Source: Wenzhouxiangellaceae bacterium (GTDB taxonomy: Bacteria > Pseudomonadota > Gammaproteobacteria > Xanthomonadales > Wenzhouxiangellaceae). Taken from it: DNA of 54,879 nt. The stretch is taken from assembly GCA_028289455.1 (NCBI GenBank), contig JANQPN010000082.1, forward strand, positions 1-54,879, written 5' to 3'. The notes beneath the pieces were generated by a model. It did no database searches. It was not told the DNA's origin and saw only the letters and a program-made list of their open reading frames with translations. Both the position numbers and the translations under genes were made by a program. Numbering within the stretch: the stretch's first letter is position 1; each line of letters opens with the position of its first letter. Positions 8,294 to 16,797 of this stretch are shown here, one piece after another.

Positions 8294-9343
8294 TCAGCTA
8301 CCCCTTGGCTGAAACAGATAATGCCCGACCAGCCACTCACTACCCTGTTGGTAACCGAACAGTTCGGCACAGGCCATGAAAAACATCCGCCAGCGCTGGC
8401 ACCATAATTTACCCTGGCCTTTACCATACACCCGCTCACATATATCAATCACATCGGCTCTGTTAGCATCCAGATTCTGTAACCAGGCATTGGCTGTCTT
8501 CTCATAATGCCGCCCGTCTACAGCCCAGAACTGTTTCAGCAACAGGTGCTGCTGAAAATGCATCAGGGTATCCAGGGCCGGCATCAGACCACCGGTGAAA
8601 AAATACCTCCCCATCCAATTGCCCTGGTCGCTGTCGTGTGCATCGGTTTCAAATGGATACATCAGGCGGTGATGACAAAAGATATGCACAAACAACAGAC
8701 CATCTGGTTTCAGCCAACCGCGGATGCGCTGCAACAGCGTCTGATAGTTGCGCATGTGTTCGAACATCTCTATGGATATCACTCTGTCATATGGTGGCGC
8801 CGGCGGATCAAATTCATTCACATCGGCTGTGATGACCTCAACATTGGTCAACCCTTCGTGTGCTGCCCTAGTCATGATAAATTCACGCTGGCTGGCTGAG
8901 TTGGATACTGCGGTTATCCGGCTGCCGGGAAACTGCCGTGCCATCCACAGCGTTAACGAACCCCAGCCACAACCCAGTTCAAGAATCTGCTGGCCTTCGG
9001 CCAGGCCCGCTCGTCGTGCATAGCATTGCAGCATCAATTGTTCGGCCCGATCGAGTGAGTCGCAGTTTTCCGACCACAATGCGCAGCTGTACTTCAAATG
9101 CTTGCCCAATGTCTTCTCATAAAAATCAGCAGCGACCTCATAATGCTGCTGGTTGGCTGCATCCGTTTCTATAGCAACCGGGCTGGCCCGCAATTCATCA
9201 AGCAACTCCCGAAACCGCAGGGTCTGTGCTTCAATCCCTCCCTGGGTATGCATGGCCAACCGTTTGAGCAACAGCTGGCGGATACCCCAACGAGTTAAAA
9301 CATCGGGTATCAGCCCGCGTTCCACCATATCCAGCATGCTCAT
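8294..9343 (-). CDS. CFA-synthase-like SAM-dependent methyltransferase (second copy)
   Basis: A 349-residue methyltransferase. The SAM motif is ILELGCGWGSL at residues 120-130, followed by TAVSNSASQREFI and IEMFEHMRNY, the signatures of the cyclopropane-fatty-acid-synthase / coclaurine-N-methyltransferase subgroup. It differs clearly from the full-length CFA synthase two genes upstream: it has LGCGWG rather than IGTGWG and a shorter, different N-terminus. It could methylate an unsaturated acyl chain, or an amine headgroup as its plant relatives do. The ATG overlaps the DUF2878 stop (ATGA), and GGAG lies 7 bases upstream, so the two are translationally coupled. It is the last clear gene of the lipid operon. 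Confidence 0.85.
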   Translation of the reverse strand: MSMLDMVERGLIPDVLTRWGIRQLLLKRLAMHTQGGIEAQTLRFRELLDELRASPVAIETDAANQQHYEVAADFYEKTLGKHLKYSCALWSENCDSLDRAEQLMLQCYARRAGLAEGQQILELGCGWGSLTLWMARQFPGSRITAVSNSASQREFIMTRAAHEGLTNVEVITADVNEFDPPAPPYDRVISIEMFEHMRNYQTLLQRIRGWLKPDGLLFVHIFCHHRLMYPFETDAHDSDQGNWMGRYFFTGGLMPALDTLMHFQQHLLLKQFWAVDGRHYEKTANAWLQNLDANRADVIDICERVYGKGQGKLWCQRWRMFFMACAELFGYQQGSEWLVGHYLFQPRGS

Positions 9344-9891
9344 GACTGCACTCCATATTCATTGATCTGATTATTATCCTGTTGCCGCCAGCTGGTTGCC
9401 AAAGTAAAAATCCAGGGAATTAATATCGCCCAGCTCAACCCTGTAGCCAGCACCACCTGCCAGGCCGGCGCCAGCCACTCCACCGCCCCCAGCTTACTTG
9501 CGCAGAAATACGAAAACGGTGAGACAACCATCAGAACCAGCCCGGTCACCAATCGATACTGCTGCAGTTTAAGCAAACAGTGATTGATCGCCAAAGCCAG
9601 GCCAACCCATAATGCCGCGATCCATACCGGTGCAATTCCCGGCCATGGTAACGGTGTAGCGTATTCCAGGATGCCCAGCTGTATCCACAGGGTATCAAGC
9701 GCTATGCCCAATGGCAGCATCAGCACCACCAGCCGAACGTCTCCGGCTGCAGCGACACCCGGCAGACTATGCCAGATAATGAATATTGCCAGCAGCAGTA
9801 CACCGGGCCACCACAAGCCATATGCCGCGCCTATCACACAGGCCGGCCACATAAAATGAAACAGTAGAAAATTTATGATTTTATTGGTCAT
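9340..9891 (-). CDS. DUF2878 integral membrane protein
   Basis: This 183-residue protein has about five or six hydrophobic segments and many tryptophans (VIGAAYGLWWPGVLLLAIFI near the N-terminus, LPWPGIAPVWIAALWVGLA in the middle). That is the pattern of DUF2878, a family recurrently found beside CFA synthase, DUF1365 and FAD-oxidoreductase genes in gammaproteobacteria. No enzyme motif is visible; a role in handling or anchoring the lipid-modifying enzymes is an inference from gene neighbourhood. No good ribosome site precedes the ATG; instead a 10-bp hairpin (9896-9920) sits five bases upstream. Its stop overlaps the next gene's start. Confidence 0.8.
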   Translation of the reverse strand: MTNKIINFLLFHFMWPACVIGAAYGLWWPGVLLLAIFIIWHSLPGVAAAGDVRLVVLMLPLGIALDTLWIQLGILEYATPLPWPGIAPVWIAALWVGLALAINHCLLKLQQYRLVTGLVLMVVSPFSYFCASKLGAVEWLAPAWQVVLATGLSWAILIPWIFTLATSWRQQDNNQINEYGVQS

Positions 9892-9895
9892 GATT

Positions 9896-9920
9896 CATTG
9901 TGCAGTGTTACTGCACAATG
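9896..9920 (-). promoter_or_regulatory. Intra-operon hairpin just before the DUF2878 start
   Basis: Perfect 10-base arms, CATTGTGCAG and CTGCACAATG, flank the five-base loop TGTTA. The hairpin lies in the 81-base gap between the CFA synthase stop and the DUF2878 start, ending five bases before that ATG, where a ribosome site would normally be. There is no T run, so it is unlikely to be an intrinsic terminator. It could lower translation of the last two genes or protect the 3' end of the upstream message. Confidence 0.5.
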
Positions 9921-9972
9921 ATTCGCTGGTAAACGATTACGGTTTCAGCAAATTGCTGAAAATTTTGGATTG

Positions 9973-11259
9973 TCAGCTGTCCGGATTGTCTTCAACCGGC
10001 TCTTCAGAAACATTTGTGTCAGATTTAACCAGGTGCATCTGCACATCATCCAGTGCCCCCTCAGCAAAACCGCCTTCGCAATAGCACAGGTAAAACAACC
10101 ACATGCGTATGAATGCCTGACTAAATCCCTGACGCCTGACTTCTTCCAGCTGGTCGGTAAACCGGCTGCGCCAGGCTGCCAGCGTTTTTGCATAGCTTTG
10201 ACCCATGGCAAACACATCAGCAGACTGCATATCGGTCGTAGCCACTGCCTGCTGCAGCCTTTCCAGACTGGGTATGAAACTGCCCGGAAAAATATAGCGC
10301 TTGATGAAGTCCATGTTGCGCACAGCAGAATCGTAGCGATGATCCTCAATGGTAATGGCCTGGATCAGCGCTTCACCATCATCTTTCAGTAAATCGGCGA
10401 CTTTTTGAAAATACAGGTCAACGTAGTCTGCGCCGACTGCTTCAACCATCTCAATTGACACCACCCGGTCATACTGGCCGGTCAACTCACGGTAGTCATC
10501 GCATAACAGGTGAATCTTACCTGTCAGACCGGCACTGCGGATACGCGACATGCTTTCCTGATACTGCGCCTGGGAAATCGTGGTAGTGGTTATTTCACAG
10601 CCATATTTTTTAGCCGCAAAAATAGCGAATCCGCCCCACCCCGTACCGATTTCCAATACATGATGGTGTGGCTGCAGCTTCAACTGCTGGCAAATTCTGT
10701 CCAGCTTGGCTTCCTGAGCCTGTTCCAGTGTCCAGTAGGGCTCCTGGTACCATGCAGATGAATACATCATCCGCTCATCCAGCCACAACTTGAAGAATGC
10801 GTTGCTTAAATCATAGTGTGCTGTAATATTTTTTCTGCTGCCGATCAAACTGTTGCGGTTGCGGTGATGCCATAGTTGTAAAGCAGCCTTACGTAACCAG
10901 TTTCTGCTGGGCTCAAGCCCGGGCAGAATAGTCCGGTTACGCGCCAGCACCTGGATGACCTGGGTCAAATTGTCACAGTCCCAGAGGCCATACATATAAG
11001 CTTCCCCGGCGCCTATACTGCCGCCGGAGGCCAACAGCCGCCAAAAGCGTGAATCATTGACTTCAATGGTGGCTGTCAGACTGGCGGTTTCATCGCCGAT
11101 TGAGAAATGCTCATGACGGTCAATGATTCTCAGACCGGCATCCTGGATACCACTCAGACGGTTAAGCACCGTTTGCCTGACCCGCCGGTCGAGTGCGGTG
11201 CCTGTCGTTGAAGGCAGACTTGAAATACTCGGTGGTGCTATAAATCGGCTCTGGTTCAT
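9973..11259 (-). CDS. cfa: Cyclopropane-fatty-acyl-phospholipid synthase
   Basis: This 428-residue enzyme would transfer a methylene from SAM to the double bond of phospholipid acyl chains at the inner membrane. Visible family features are HYDLSNAFFKLWLD (148-161), the SAM motif LEIGTGWGG (202-210), Glu270 in SIEMVEAVG, His307 in EDHRYD, FIKRYIFPGS, and the late YCEGGFAEG. These include the glutamate and histidine that hold the active-site bicarbonate in E. coli Cfa. The ATG at 11259 has AGGAGG about eight bases upstream; an in-frame extension to 11385 would invade the DUF1365 gene. It begins two bases after the DUF1365 stop. Product chemistry could differ (methylated or furan-type acyls) given the neighbours. 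Confidence 0.9.
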   Translation of the reverse strand: MNQSRFIAPPSISSLPSTTGTALDRRVRQTVLNRLSGIQDAGLRIIDRHEHFSIGDETASLTATIEVNDSRFWRLLASGGSIGAGEAYMYGLWDCDNLTQVIQVLARNRTILPGLEPSRNWLRKAALQLWHHRNRNSLIGSRKNITAHYDLSNAFFKLWLDERMMYSSAWYQEPYWTLEQAQEAKLDRICQQLKLQPHHHVLEIGTGWGGFAIFAAKKYGCEITTTTISQAQYQESMSRIRSAGLTGKIHLLCDDYRELTGQYDRVVSIEMVEAVGADYVDLYFQKVADLLKDDGEALIQAITIEDHRYDSAVRNMDFIKRYIFPGSFIPSLERLQQAVATTDMQSADVFAMGQSYAKTLAAWRSRFTDQLEEVRRQGFSQAFIRMWLFYLCYCEGGFAEGALDDVQMHLVKSDTNVSEEPVEDNPDS

Positions 11260-11261
11260 GC

Positions 11262-12068
11262 TCACTCGCCTCCTGGCCCGGTCTGGCTTGCCTGTTGTGC
11301 TTTTTGCGGGTGGGGAAACACCCGGAGTCTCTTTATCCACAGCACCAATGCTTGCCAATAAATACCAAAAATTACCCGCTGGCACTGCAATGGGTGTCTC
11401 CAGGGCATTTGTCCGAGTTGGCTGACTGGTTTCATCTGCAACCCGAGACTGGCATCAAACACCCGCTCGCCAGCACGATTAAGAGTCATAAAGATACCGA
11501 GACGGGATCGATAAAACGTGAAGGTCCATTCGTAGTTGAGTTCCATCGGCATGAACGGAGAAACATGAAAAGCCTTGGAGAAGCTGAATTTATGCGACTT
11601 ACAACTATGGTCTGAGTTTTCCGGCACCAGCACGTAACGATGCCGCTCATCCCAGGGTGTGTTGTTGATTTCAGCCATAATTGCGCGCAACCGCCCATCG
11701 GCGTTATGACAAAAATAAAACACTACCGGATTGAAGCACTTACCCCATTGGCGCAGATGGCCCAGGAAAAATATTTTACCGTCTATATTTATTCCACTTT
11801 GCCGCAATACTTCATTGCGCACAGCTTCAGCCATGGGTATTTCATGCGGGTGCAGATAGTCACTCCTGCGCAGGCATAATCCGGCTCTGAAAATTCGTTG
11901 CCGCCATCCGGGCTGCACCAATGAATCTGGCAGTTCATCCAGATTCAGCAGCGCCATTGATTGAGCATAACTGAAATGATGCCGCCTGGGTCCATGGCGA
12001 CGATGTACCAGCCTGCCGATTGCTACCGATGGTTCCATCCTGAAGTCGCTCACGATGCCTTTGCCCAT
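11262..12068 (-). CDS. DUF1365 protein
   Basis: A 268-residue protein with DUF1365 hallmarks: the N-terminal RRHHFSYAQSMALLNLDEL (about 28-46), HLRQWGKCFNPVVFYFC (about 103-119), then EINNTPWDERHRYVL and the SKAFHVSPFMPM segment. The function is unknown, but the family is almost always next to an FAD-linked desaturase/oxidase and a CFA synthase, as here. Its start overlaps the 3' end of the FAD-oxidoreductase gene by 19 bases, and its stop lies two bases before cfa, showing tight coupling. A role in lipid modification is an inference from neighbourhood. Confidence 0.85.
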   Translation of the reverse strand: MGKGIVSDFRMEPSVAIGRLVHRRHGPRRHHFSYAQSMALLNLDELPDSLVQPGWRQRIFRAGLCLRRSDYLHPHEIPMAEAVRNEVLRQSGINIDGKIFFLGHLRQWGKCFNPVVFYFCHNADGRLRAIMAEINNTPWDERHRYVLVPENSDHSCKSHKFSFSKAFHVSPFMPMELNYEWTFTFYRSRLGIFMTLNRAGERVFDASLGLQMKPVSQLGQMPWRHPLQCQRVIFGIYWQALVLWIKRLRVFPHPQKAQQASQTGPGGE

Positions 12069-13333
12069 GCCTCAGATTTCCACTGCTTTTGTGCCGATTG
12101 CACCACCTTTGCGGCACTGGACACTCCATCTTCATGAAAGCCCCAGCCCCAATAAGCCCCGCAATACCAGGTATGACGTTGACCGTTAATCTCCTGCCAA
12201 CGTTGCACCGCTGCTCGAGCTTCAACATCAAAAACCGGGTGGGCATAATGCCTTCGCAGAATTATTTTTTCCGGATCAATTGAGTCAGTCTGATTCAGGC
12301 TGGTAATGTATTGGACAGGACCAGGTATTGATTGCAGCAAATTCATCCAGTAAGACACCTTGCAGTCTTTATCCTCATCAGCCGGGATACGCACATTCCA
12401 GCTGGCCCACGCACGAGGGCTTACCGGCAGCAGGCTGGTATCGGTATGCAAAACCATTTCATTATCAGCATAACGTATCGCACCCAGCACCTGCTGTTCC
12501 TCAGGGCTTGCATCACTGAGTATCGACAGCGCCTGATCACTGTGACAGGCCATCACTACCGCGTCATAGGTCAATCTTTCGCCATTGACCAGCAATTCAG
12601 CACCATTGGCTGACCTGCGCACTTGACTGACGGCTGAACTCAAATTCACCTGAACCGACCATGACCGGCACAGCGCTTTGATATAACTGTGCGAACCACC
12701 CTGTATCGTTTCCCAGTGTGGGCGGTTACGAAGCTGCAACATCTGGTGTGTGCGCATAAAGTCTATGATAAACGCAAGTGGAATCCGACCTGCCTGTTTA
12801 AGGCTGCACGACCATAGTGCAGCAGCCATTGGCAGAATATGCCATCGAATATACGTGTTGGAAAACCCCTGAGCAGCCAGAAAATCAGCCAATGTTATGC
12901 TGGCATCCAATTTTGAACCCATGCGGCCGGTCAGCCGATAAAACCGGACAATATCAGACAACATCCGCCAGAATCGGGGGGTCAAAAGATTACTGCGTTG
13001 GCTGAACAGACCTCCCCTGCGACCTGCGGCATATTCATAACCACGGGCCTGCTGGTGATGAACCGAAAAGCTCATATTGGAAGGCTGTGTTGCAACACCC
13101 AGCTCATCCAGCATGTCGGTAAACAGCGGATAATGCTCGCGACAACATACAATGAAACCCGTATCGATGGGTATTTCTCCATCAGCGGTTTGCACCATAT
13201 GCGTATCGGTATGACCTCCCAGCCTGTCAGCCTGTTCGAACAGCTCGACCTGATGTCCCAGCCTGTCAAAGCGGCTGGCTGCATACAGTCCGGCGATCCC
13301 TCCTCCAATGACAGCTATACTCTTCCTCATCAT
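12050..13333 (-). CDS. FAD-dependent oxidoreductase of the lipid-modification cluster
   Basis: This 427-residue flavoprotein opens with the dinucleotide-binding motif VIGGGIAGLYAA (8-19), the acidic strand end VELFEQ and the GGHTDT segment usual in amine-oxidase/desaturase-like flavoproteins. IDTGFIVC (about 57-64) is also typical of the subfamily found with DUF1365 and CFA synthase. In alphaproteobacteria, related flavoproteins act on methylated acyl chains in furan fatty-acid formation; equivalence here is inferred. It starts eight bases after the desaturase stop and overlaps DUF1365. MMRK allows start at either of two ATGs. Confidence 0.85.
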   Translation of the reverse strand: MMRKSIAVIGGGIAGLYAASRFDRLGHQVELFEQADRLGGHTDTHMVQTADGEIPIDTGFIVCCREHYPLFTDMLDELGVATQPSNMSFSVHHQQARGYEYAAGRRGGLFSQRSNLLTPRFWRMLSDIVRFYRLTGRMGSKLDASITLADFLAAQGFSNTYIRWHILPMAAALWSCSLKQAGRIPLAFIIDFMRTHQMLQLRNRPHWETIQGGSHSYIKALCRSWSVQVNLSSAVSQVRRSANGAELLVNGERLTYDAVVMACHSDQALSILSDASPEEQQVLGAIRYADNEMVLHTDTSLLPVSPRAWASWNVRIPADEDKDCKVSYWMNLLQSIPGPVQYITSLNQTDSIDPEKIILRRHYAHPVFDVEARAAVQRWQEINGQRHTWYCGAYWGWGFHEDGVSSAAKVVQSAQKQWKSEAWAKAS

Positions 13334-13341
13334 CAGATCAG

Positions 13342-14274
13342 TTATGCTTCAGCCACTTTTCGCGCTGCACGCACTTCTGCAGGTATCTCTTTCAAGTCAT
13401 GAATCAGGCCTGTCCAGCTCATTATTTTCAGCAGGTAGTAACTGATATCGATTTCCCACCAGTAAAACCCCTGCCGGACACTCCCGGGATAATGATGGTG
13501 ATTGTTGTGCCAGCCTTCGCCCAGGGTCAATACTGCCAGAAACCAGTTATTTCGGCTGTCGTCATTGGTTGCATAACGACGGCGGCCAAACCGGTGAGTT
13601 AATGAATTAATAGTCAAGGTGACATGGATAAGCACCACTGTCGAAACGAAATATCCCCATATCAGTAATTGCACGCCATTGGTCTGCAGTTCCGGCGCCA
13701 CATGCTTCAACAACACTCCAAGAAAAAAAATGGCTGTAGCAAACACTACCGGAACCACCATATCAAAGCGGTCCAGCCAGCGGAGCTCGGGAAACTGCAT
13801 CAAGTCAGGTATCAGCTGTTCCTGAGTATGCACATGTTTTCGGCTGAGGAACCAACCCATATGTGACCAGAAAAAACCCTCTCTGGGGGAATGGGGATCA
13901 TCCTCGGTATCCGAGGAACGATGATGGTTACGATGATGCGCCGCCCACCACAAGGCCCCCCGCTGAGTGGCACAGGCACCCAGTAAAGCAAATAAAAACT
14001 GGATGATGCGGCCGGTCTTAAACGCCTTGTGAGAAAAATAGCGGTGATAGAAACCGGTTATGGCGAACATCCGTATGAAGTACATTGCAAAAGCAAACCC
14101 CACGGCGAACCAGCTGAATTCCACAAAAAACACGCCTATGCACATCAAATGCAATGCGATAAATGGAAAAATCCGAATCAGGTCGATCTGACGAATATCT
14201 TCATCAGAGGCATGTTGAACGTGTTTACCACTGTCCAGCCATACGGCAGCGGCTTGTTTAAGACGTGTCAGCAA
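13342..14274 (-). CDS. Acyl-CoA / fatty-acid desaturase (delta-9 type)
   Basis: This 310-residue membrane di-iron desaturase has the three histidine boxes: HRYFSH (77-82), HHRNHH (113-118) and HNNHHHYPGS (about residues 258-267). Several hydrophobic segments lie at about 37-71, 91-105 and in the middle (VVFATAIFFLGVLL, IWGYFVSTVVLIHVTL). It would introduce a cis double bond into saturated acyl chains using O2 and an electron carrier, giving the substrate that CFA synthase modifies. It is the first gene of the minus-strand lipid operon and is divergent from the NTF2-like lipoprotein gene; the shared 114-base region must hold promoters for both. Confidence 0.92.
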   Translation of the reverse strand: MLTRLKQAAAVWLDSGKHVQHASDEDIRQIDLIRIFPFIALHLMCIGVFFVEFSWFAVGFAFAMYFIRMFAITGFYHRYFSHKAFKTGRIIQFLFALLGACATQRGALWWAAHHRNHHRSSDTEDDPHSPREGFFWSHMGWFLSRKHVHTQEQLIPDLMQFPELRWLDRFDMVVPVVFATAIFFLGVLLKHVAPELQTNGVQLLIWGYFVSTVVLIHVTLTINSLTHRFGRRRYATNDDSRNNWFLAVLTLGEGWHNNHHHYPGSVRQGFYWWEIDISYYLLKIMSWTGLIHDLKEIPAEVRAARKVAEA

Positions 14275-14388
14275 AATGGTCTCCCGGGCGTTTGCAGTTT
14301 CAGTGAATGTCCGTTGGAATCACTTTTGCTAGTAAATTAGTTTTTTGTCCGAAAATGGATTCAGACCCGGTTGGGAGTAATGTCATTT
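14275..14388. promoter_or_regulatory. Divergent control region of the lipid operon
   Basis: This 114-base gap separates the starts of the desaturase operon and the NTF2-like/chalcone-isomerase-like pair, so it must carry both promoters. I looked for a sigma-E/ChrR-type promoter (TGATCC with a TA-rich -10), because related clusters are under that control. I found only a partial TGATTCC on the minus strand and no convincing -10. A GGGAG at 14373-14377 serves the plus-strand gene. The regulator is therefore unresolved. Confidence 0.4.
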
Positions 14389-15003
14389 ATGTCTAAACAG
14401 ATCGCTTCAGTACAACGCTGGAAAATCGTAACCCTTTCCAGCTCTGTCTCAATACTGGCCACCATCGGCCTGCTGCTAGCCCTTTCGGGCTGCGCCAGCA
14501 AACAGGTCCGCAGCTACTATGCTGATGATTACCTGCAGGCAACTGAACGCTGGCAGGGCACTGACAATCAGGCAGTCATCAACCAGGGCATACAACAATT
14601 CAGCGATACACTTGGCGACTTCACTCAGTCCGAACTTCGCAGCAAAGTTGAAAGACTGTATGCCGACCAGCTTTACTTTAATGACACATTCAAAACATTC
14701 ACCAATCTCAGTGAGCTGGCACATTATCTTGAGGAAACCGGTGAAAATGTGACTTCAAGTCAGGTCCGGCTGTTGTCCCACACCATTGATGGACAGGATG
14801 TTTACATACGCTGGTTAATGGATTTTGCTTTCTCTGCCAGCGGTAAAGACATCCAGTCCCGCTCACTGGGCATGACTCACGTGCGCTTCAATGAACAGGG
14901 CGAAATCATTCTGCATCAGGACTTCTGGGACTCTACCGACGGCTTTTTCAGTCATCTGCCGATAGTCGGGGGAGTGGTTCACCGTATCCGGAACAAACTA
15001 TGA
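14389..15003 (+). CDS. NTF2-like (SnoaL-fold) lipoprotein of the lipid cluster
   Basis: About 204 residues. An N-terminal hydrophobic stretch ends in the lipobox LSGC followed by ASKQ, so the protein should be anchored to a membrane by its cysteine. The rest has the cone-like NTF2 pattern: a helical pair (TQSELRSKVERLY) then strands ending HTIDGQDVYIRWLMDFAF and RFNEQGEIILHQDFWD. Such domains often bind hydrophobic ligands. Proteins of this type recur with DUF1365/CFA/FAD genes. GGGAG at 14373 gives 11-base spacing to ATG 14389 and only two to ATG 14380, so I prefer 14389. Its stop overlaps the next start (ATGA). Confidence 0.8.
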   Translation: MSKQIASVQRWKIVTLSSSVSILATIGLLLALSGCASKQVRSYYADDYLQATERWQGTDNQAVINQGIQQFSDTLGDFTQSELRSKVERLYADQLYFNDTFKTFTNLSELAHYLEETGENVTSSQVRLLSHTIDGQDVYIRWLMDFAFSASGKDIQSRSLGMTHVRFNEQGEIILHQDFWDSTDGFFSHLPIVGGVVHRIRNKL

Positions 15004-15581
15004 ATAAGCGACATTCATTTCGATTAAGCGGGCTCATTTTCGCAGCAATCTTGTTCAGCAATACCTCGGCATGGTCCCAGGAAAGCAACAGGCTGGAGCC
15101 TAGCCTGTCCATTGAAGGGCGAACGCTTAAACTGTGCGGAGAAGTGACATTGCGTGCTCTCGGGTTGTTCAAGTTCGGCTATGGCGGGTTGTATCTGGCT
15201 GATTGTAATGATTACACCAGGGTAACCGGTAATGTTGCCAAACAATGGTCAGTATTACTGACCCGAAATGCCAAAGGCAGTAAATTATCCGATATTGCTG
15301 ATGAGGCTCTGGAGGACAATTTCAATGAGCAGCAGCTGGCGGCACTGGATTCCACCTTTTCCTGCATAACTGATGCCTACCGGGATGCAGCCAAAGGCAG
15401 CCAGGTCGATGTACGTTATATACCAGGCACCGGTCTGCAGCTGTTACAGGATCAGGAGCTACTGGCAGATTGCGGAGGAGGCGCCGGGGCCGCAGAATAT
15501 TTCCGTATCTGGTTTGGTGAGAAACCGTTTAATAAGTCACTGAAAAAACGAATTCTGGAACAGGCATCAACCCGGTCATAA
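15000..15581 (+). CDS. Chalcone-isomerase-like exported protein
   Basis: This 193-residue protein has a Sec-type N-terminus (basic NKRHSFR, hydrophobic core to about residue 22, then WSQ). The body has the bacterial chalcone-isomerase-like pattern: KLCGEVTLRALGLFKFGYGGLYLADC, then LLTRNAKGSKLSDIADEALEDNF and IWFGEKPFNKSLKKRIL near the end. In plants the fold cyclises chalcones or binds fatty acids; bacterial secreted members are uncharacterised, and the fatty-acid-binding option fits this neighbourhood best. It overlaps the lipoprotein stop by four bases, so the two are coupled. The periplasm is the likely location. Confidence 0.82.
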   Translation: MNKRHSFRLSGLIFAAILFSNTSAWSQESNRLEPSLSIEGRTLKLCGEVTLRALGLFKFGYGGLYLADCNDYTRVTGNVAKQWSVLLTRNAKGSKLSDIADEALEDNFNEQQLAALDSTFSCITDAYRDAAKGSQVDVRYIPGTGLQLLQDQELLADCGGGAGAAEYFRIWFGEKPFNKSLKKRILEQASTRS

Positions 15582-15628
15582 CTGAGTAAATTAAGTCTTG
15601 TCGTTAAACATCGAATTGTGTGAACTAA

Positions 15629-16264
15629 CTATTCATGCGTTGTGGCTTGAGCATCTTCGCGAACTGTCAATGCATCATAAGCCTGTTGACTGCATTGCTT
15701 AAGAAGATTTCCGGCTGAATATACCGCCTCAACCATGGGGTTATTACCACTTTCCATGTTCCATTTATTAAAATTCCCAGCCCCATCATTCACAAACAGA
15801 TAGTATTCCGTGGCATGAAATACTGGCATACCATAAGGTTTATCAAACCTGTTATTGATGGGGATTTTCAGCTTTTTCAAGAGATCAAAGGCATCATTCG
15901 CTGAGGCACACTGTTCAAAGTCAGTTTTAACAATGCAGGTTTTATGCCCTAAGGCCCACGCAAGAAATACATTTTTCTCACGGTTGTCTGAAAACGCGCC
16001 GGTTTCACCTGAATCCAAACGTGCAAAAAATGCCGGGCCTTTTCCGGTATCCGGCCAATAACCAAACGCAATACTGGCTAACGACAAATCGAATGGGAAG
16101 TCCAGCCAGAATATATCGCTGAGTATATTTCTTTGGATACAACCTTCTTCAAACCCATTCCAGAATGAGTCATGCGGTGGGCTGCGGTCAGGATCATCAG
16201 GTTGTGGCCAGGCTATATTTGCCAGCAGACAGAACACTAGTATCGAAACAGACTTAACAGTCAT
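15629..16264 (-). CDS. Exported protein of unknown function
   Basis: This 211-residue protein starts with MTVKSVSILVFCLLANIAW, a clear Sec signal peptide with probable cleavage before or near PQPDD. The mature part is rich in aromatic and acidic residues, has four or five cysteines (EEGCIQ, HKTCIV, EQCASA, LKQCSQ) that could form disulfides, and shows no motif I recognise. ATG 16264 is preferred because it begins directly at the signal peptide with AAAGGTG upstream; ATG 16288 is the alternative. It ends the minus-strand accessory run and converges on the chalcone-isomerase-like gene. Confidence 0.7.
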   Translation of the reverse strand: MTVKSVSILVFCLLANIAWPQPDDPDRSPPHDSFWNGFEEGCIQRNILSDIFWLDFPFDLSLASIAFGYWPDTGKGPAFFARLDSGETGAFSDNREKNVFLAWALGHKTCIVKTDFEQCASANDAFDLLKKLKIPINNRFDKPYGMPVFHATEYYLFVNDGAGNFNKWNMESGNNPMVEAVYSAGNLLKQCSQQAYDALTVREDAQATTHE

Positions 16265-16344
16265 TGGCTCAATCACCTTTGATCTCAAATCGCTATTAAA
16301 TCATATCCAATTCACATGCGAGCAACGATTGATATACAGGTTTT

Positions 16345-16692
16345 TCAAGTAGGGTCTTCCTGACATTCTCCGGGATAATCCACTGAAACACTGGCAACAG
16401 CCGCGCTGCATTCATTGCTGTATGTCTTCCCGTTGCAACCGCATACCGGCCGATAATCCATGGTGCAGACCTCCGGAACAGTGGTGCAAACACCTTCAAC
16501 ATCAGCGATATTGCACTGACCCGGTGCGGTTTTGCAGAACAACCCGTCTTCACAGGAATAGCCGGCAATGGTTCCACACACCTCTCCAGCACCACGTGCC
16601 AGCTCAGCTTCTCCATTATCAGGCTGATTGCTGCAACCTGTTGTTGCCACCAATAAAAAGATGATGGTAATGATTGGATATTTCATGTTCAT
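16345..16692 (-). CDS. Lipoprotein with a Kazal-type protease-inhibitor-like domain
   Basis: A 115-residue protein with a lipoprotein signal (hydrophobic IITIIFLLVAT, lipobox TTGC near residue 20) and then two cysteine-rich parts. The second, about residues 76-111, is a Kazal-like pattern: C-TMDYRPVCGCNGKTY-SNEC, then VDYPGEC. Kazal domains inhibit serine proteases in eukaryotes and appear in some bacterial lipoproteins, where a defence role against host or predator proteases is suspected. The first part (about 38-70) also has paired cysteines. AGGAAGG lies just upstream of ATG 16692. The inhibitory role is inferred from the motif only. Confidence 0.8.
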   Translation of the reverse strand: MNMKYPIITIIFLLVATTGCSNQPDNGEAELARGAGEVCGTIAGYSCEDGLFCKTAPGQCNIADVEGVCTTVPEVCTMDYRPVCGCNGKTYSNECSAAVASVSVDYPGECQEDPT

Positions 16693-16797
16693 TTGATCCT
16701 TCCTGTTTGACGGCGGTTACTGTTCAGAAGCCGGCAACTATGAGTTTCTCTCATTTTTAACAGATTCCAAAGCCATGCAATATTAAGCCACAAGGGT

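Noticed and set aside
14275..14388. Sigma-E/ChrR-type promoter for the lipid operon
   Set aside because: Only a partial TGATTCC was found with no matching -10, and no rpoE or chrR gene is in the window.
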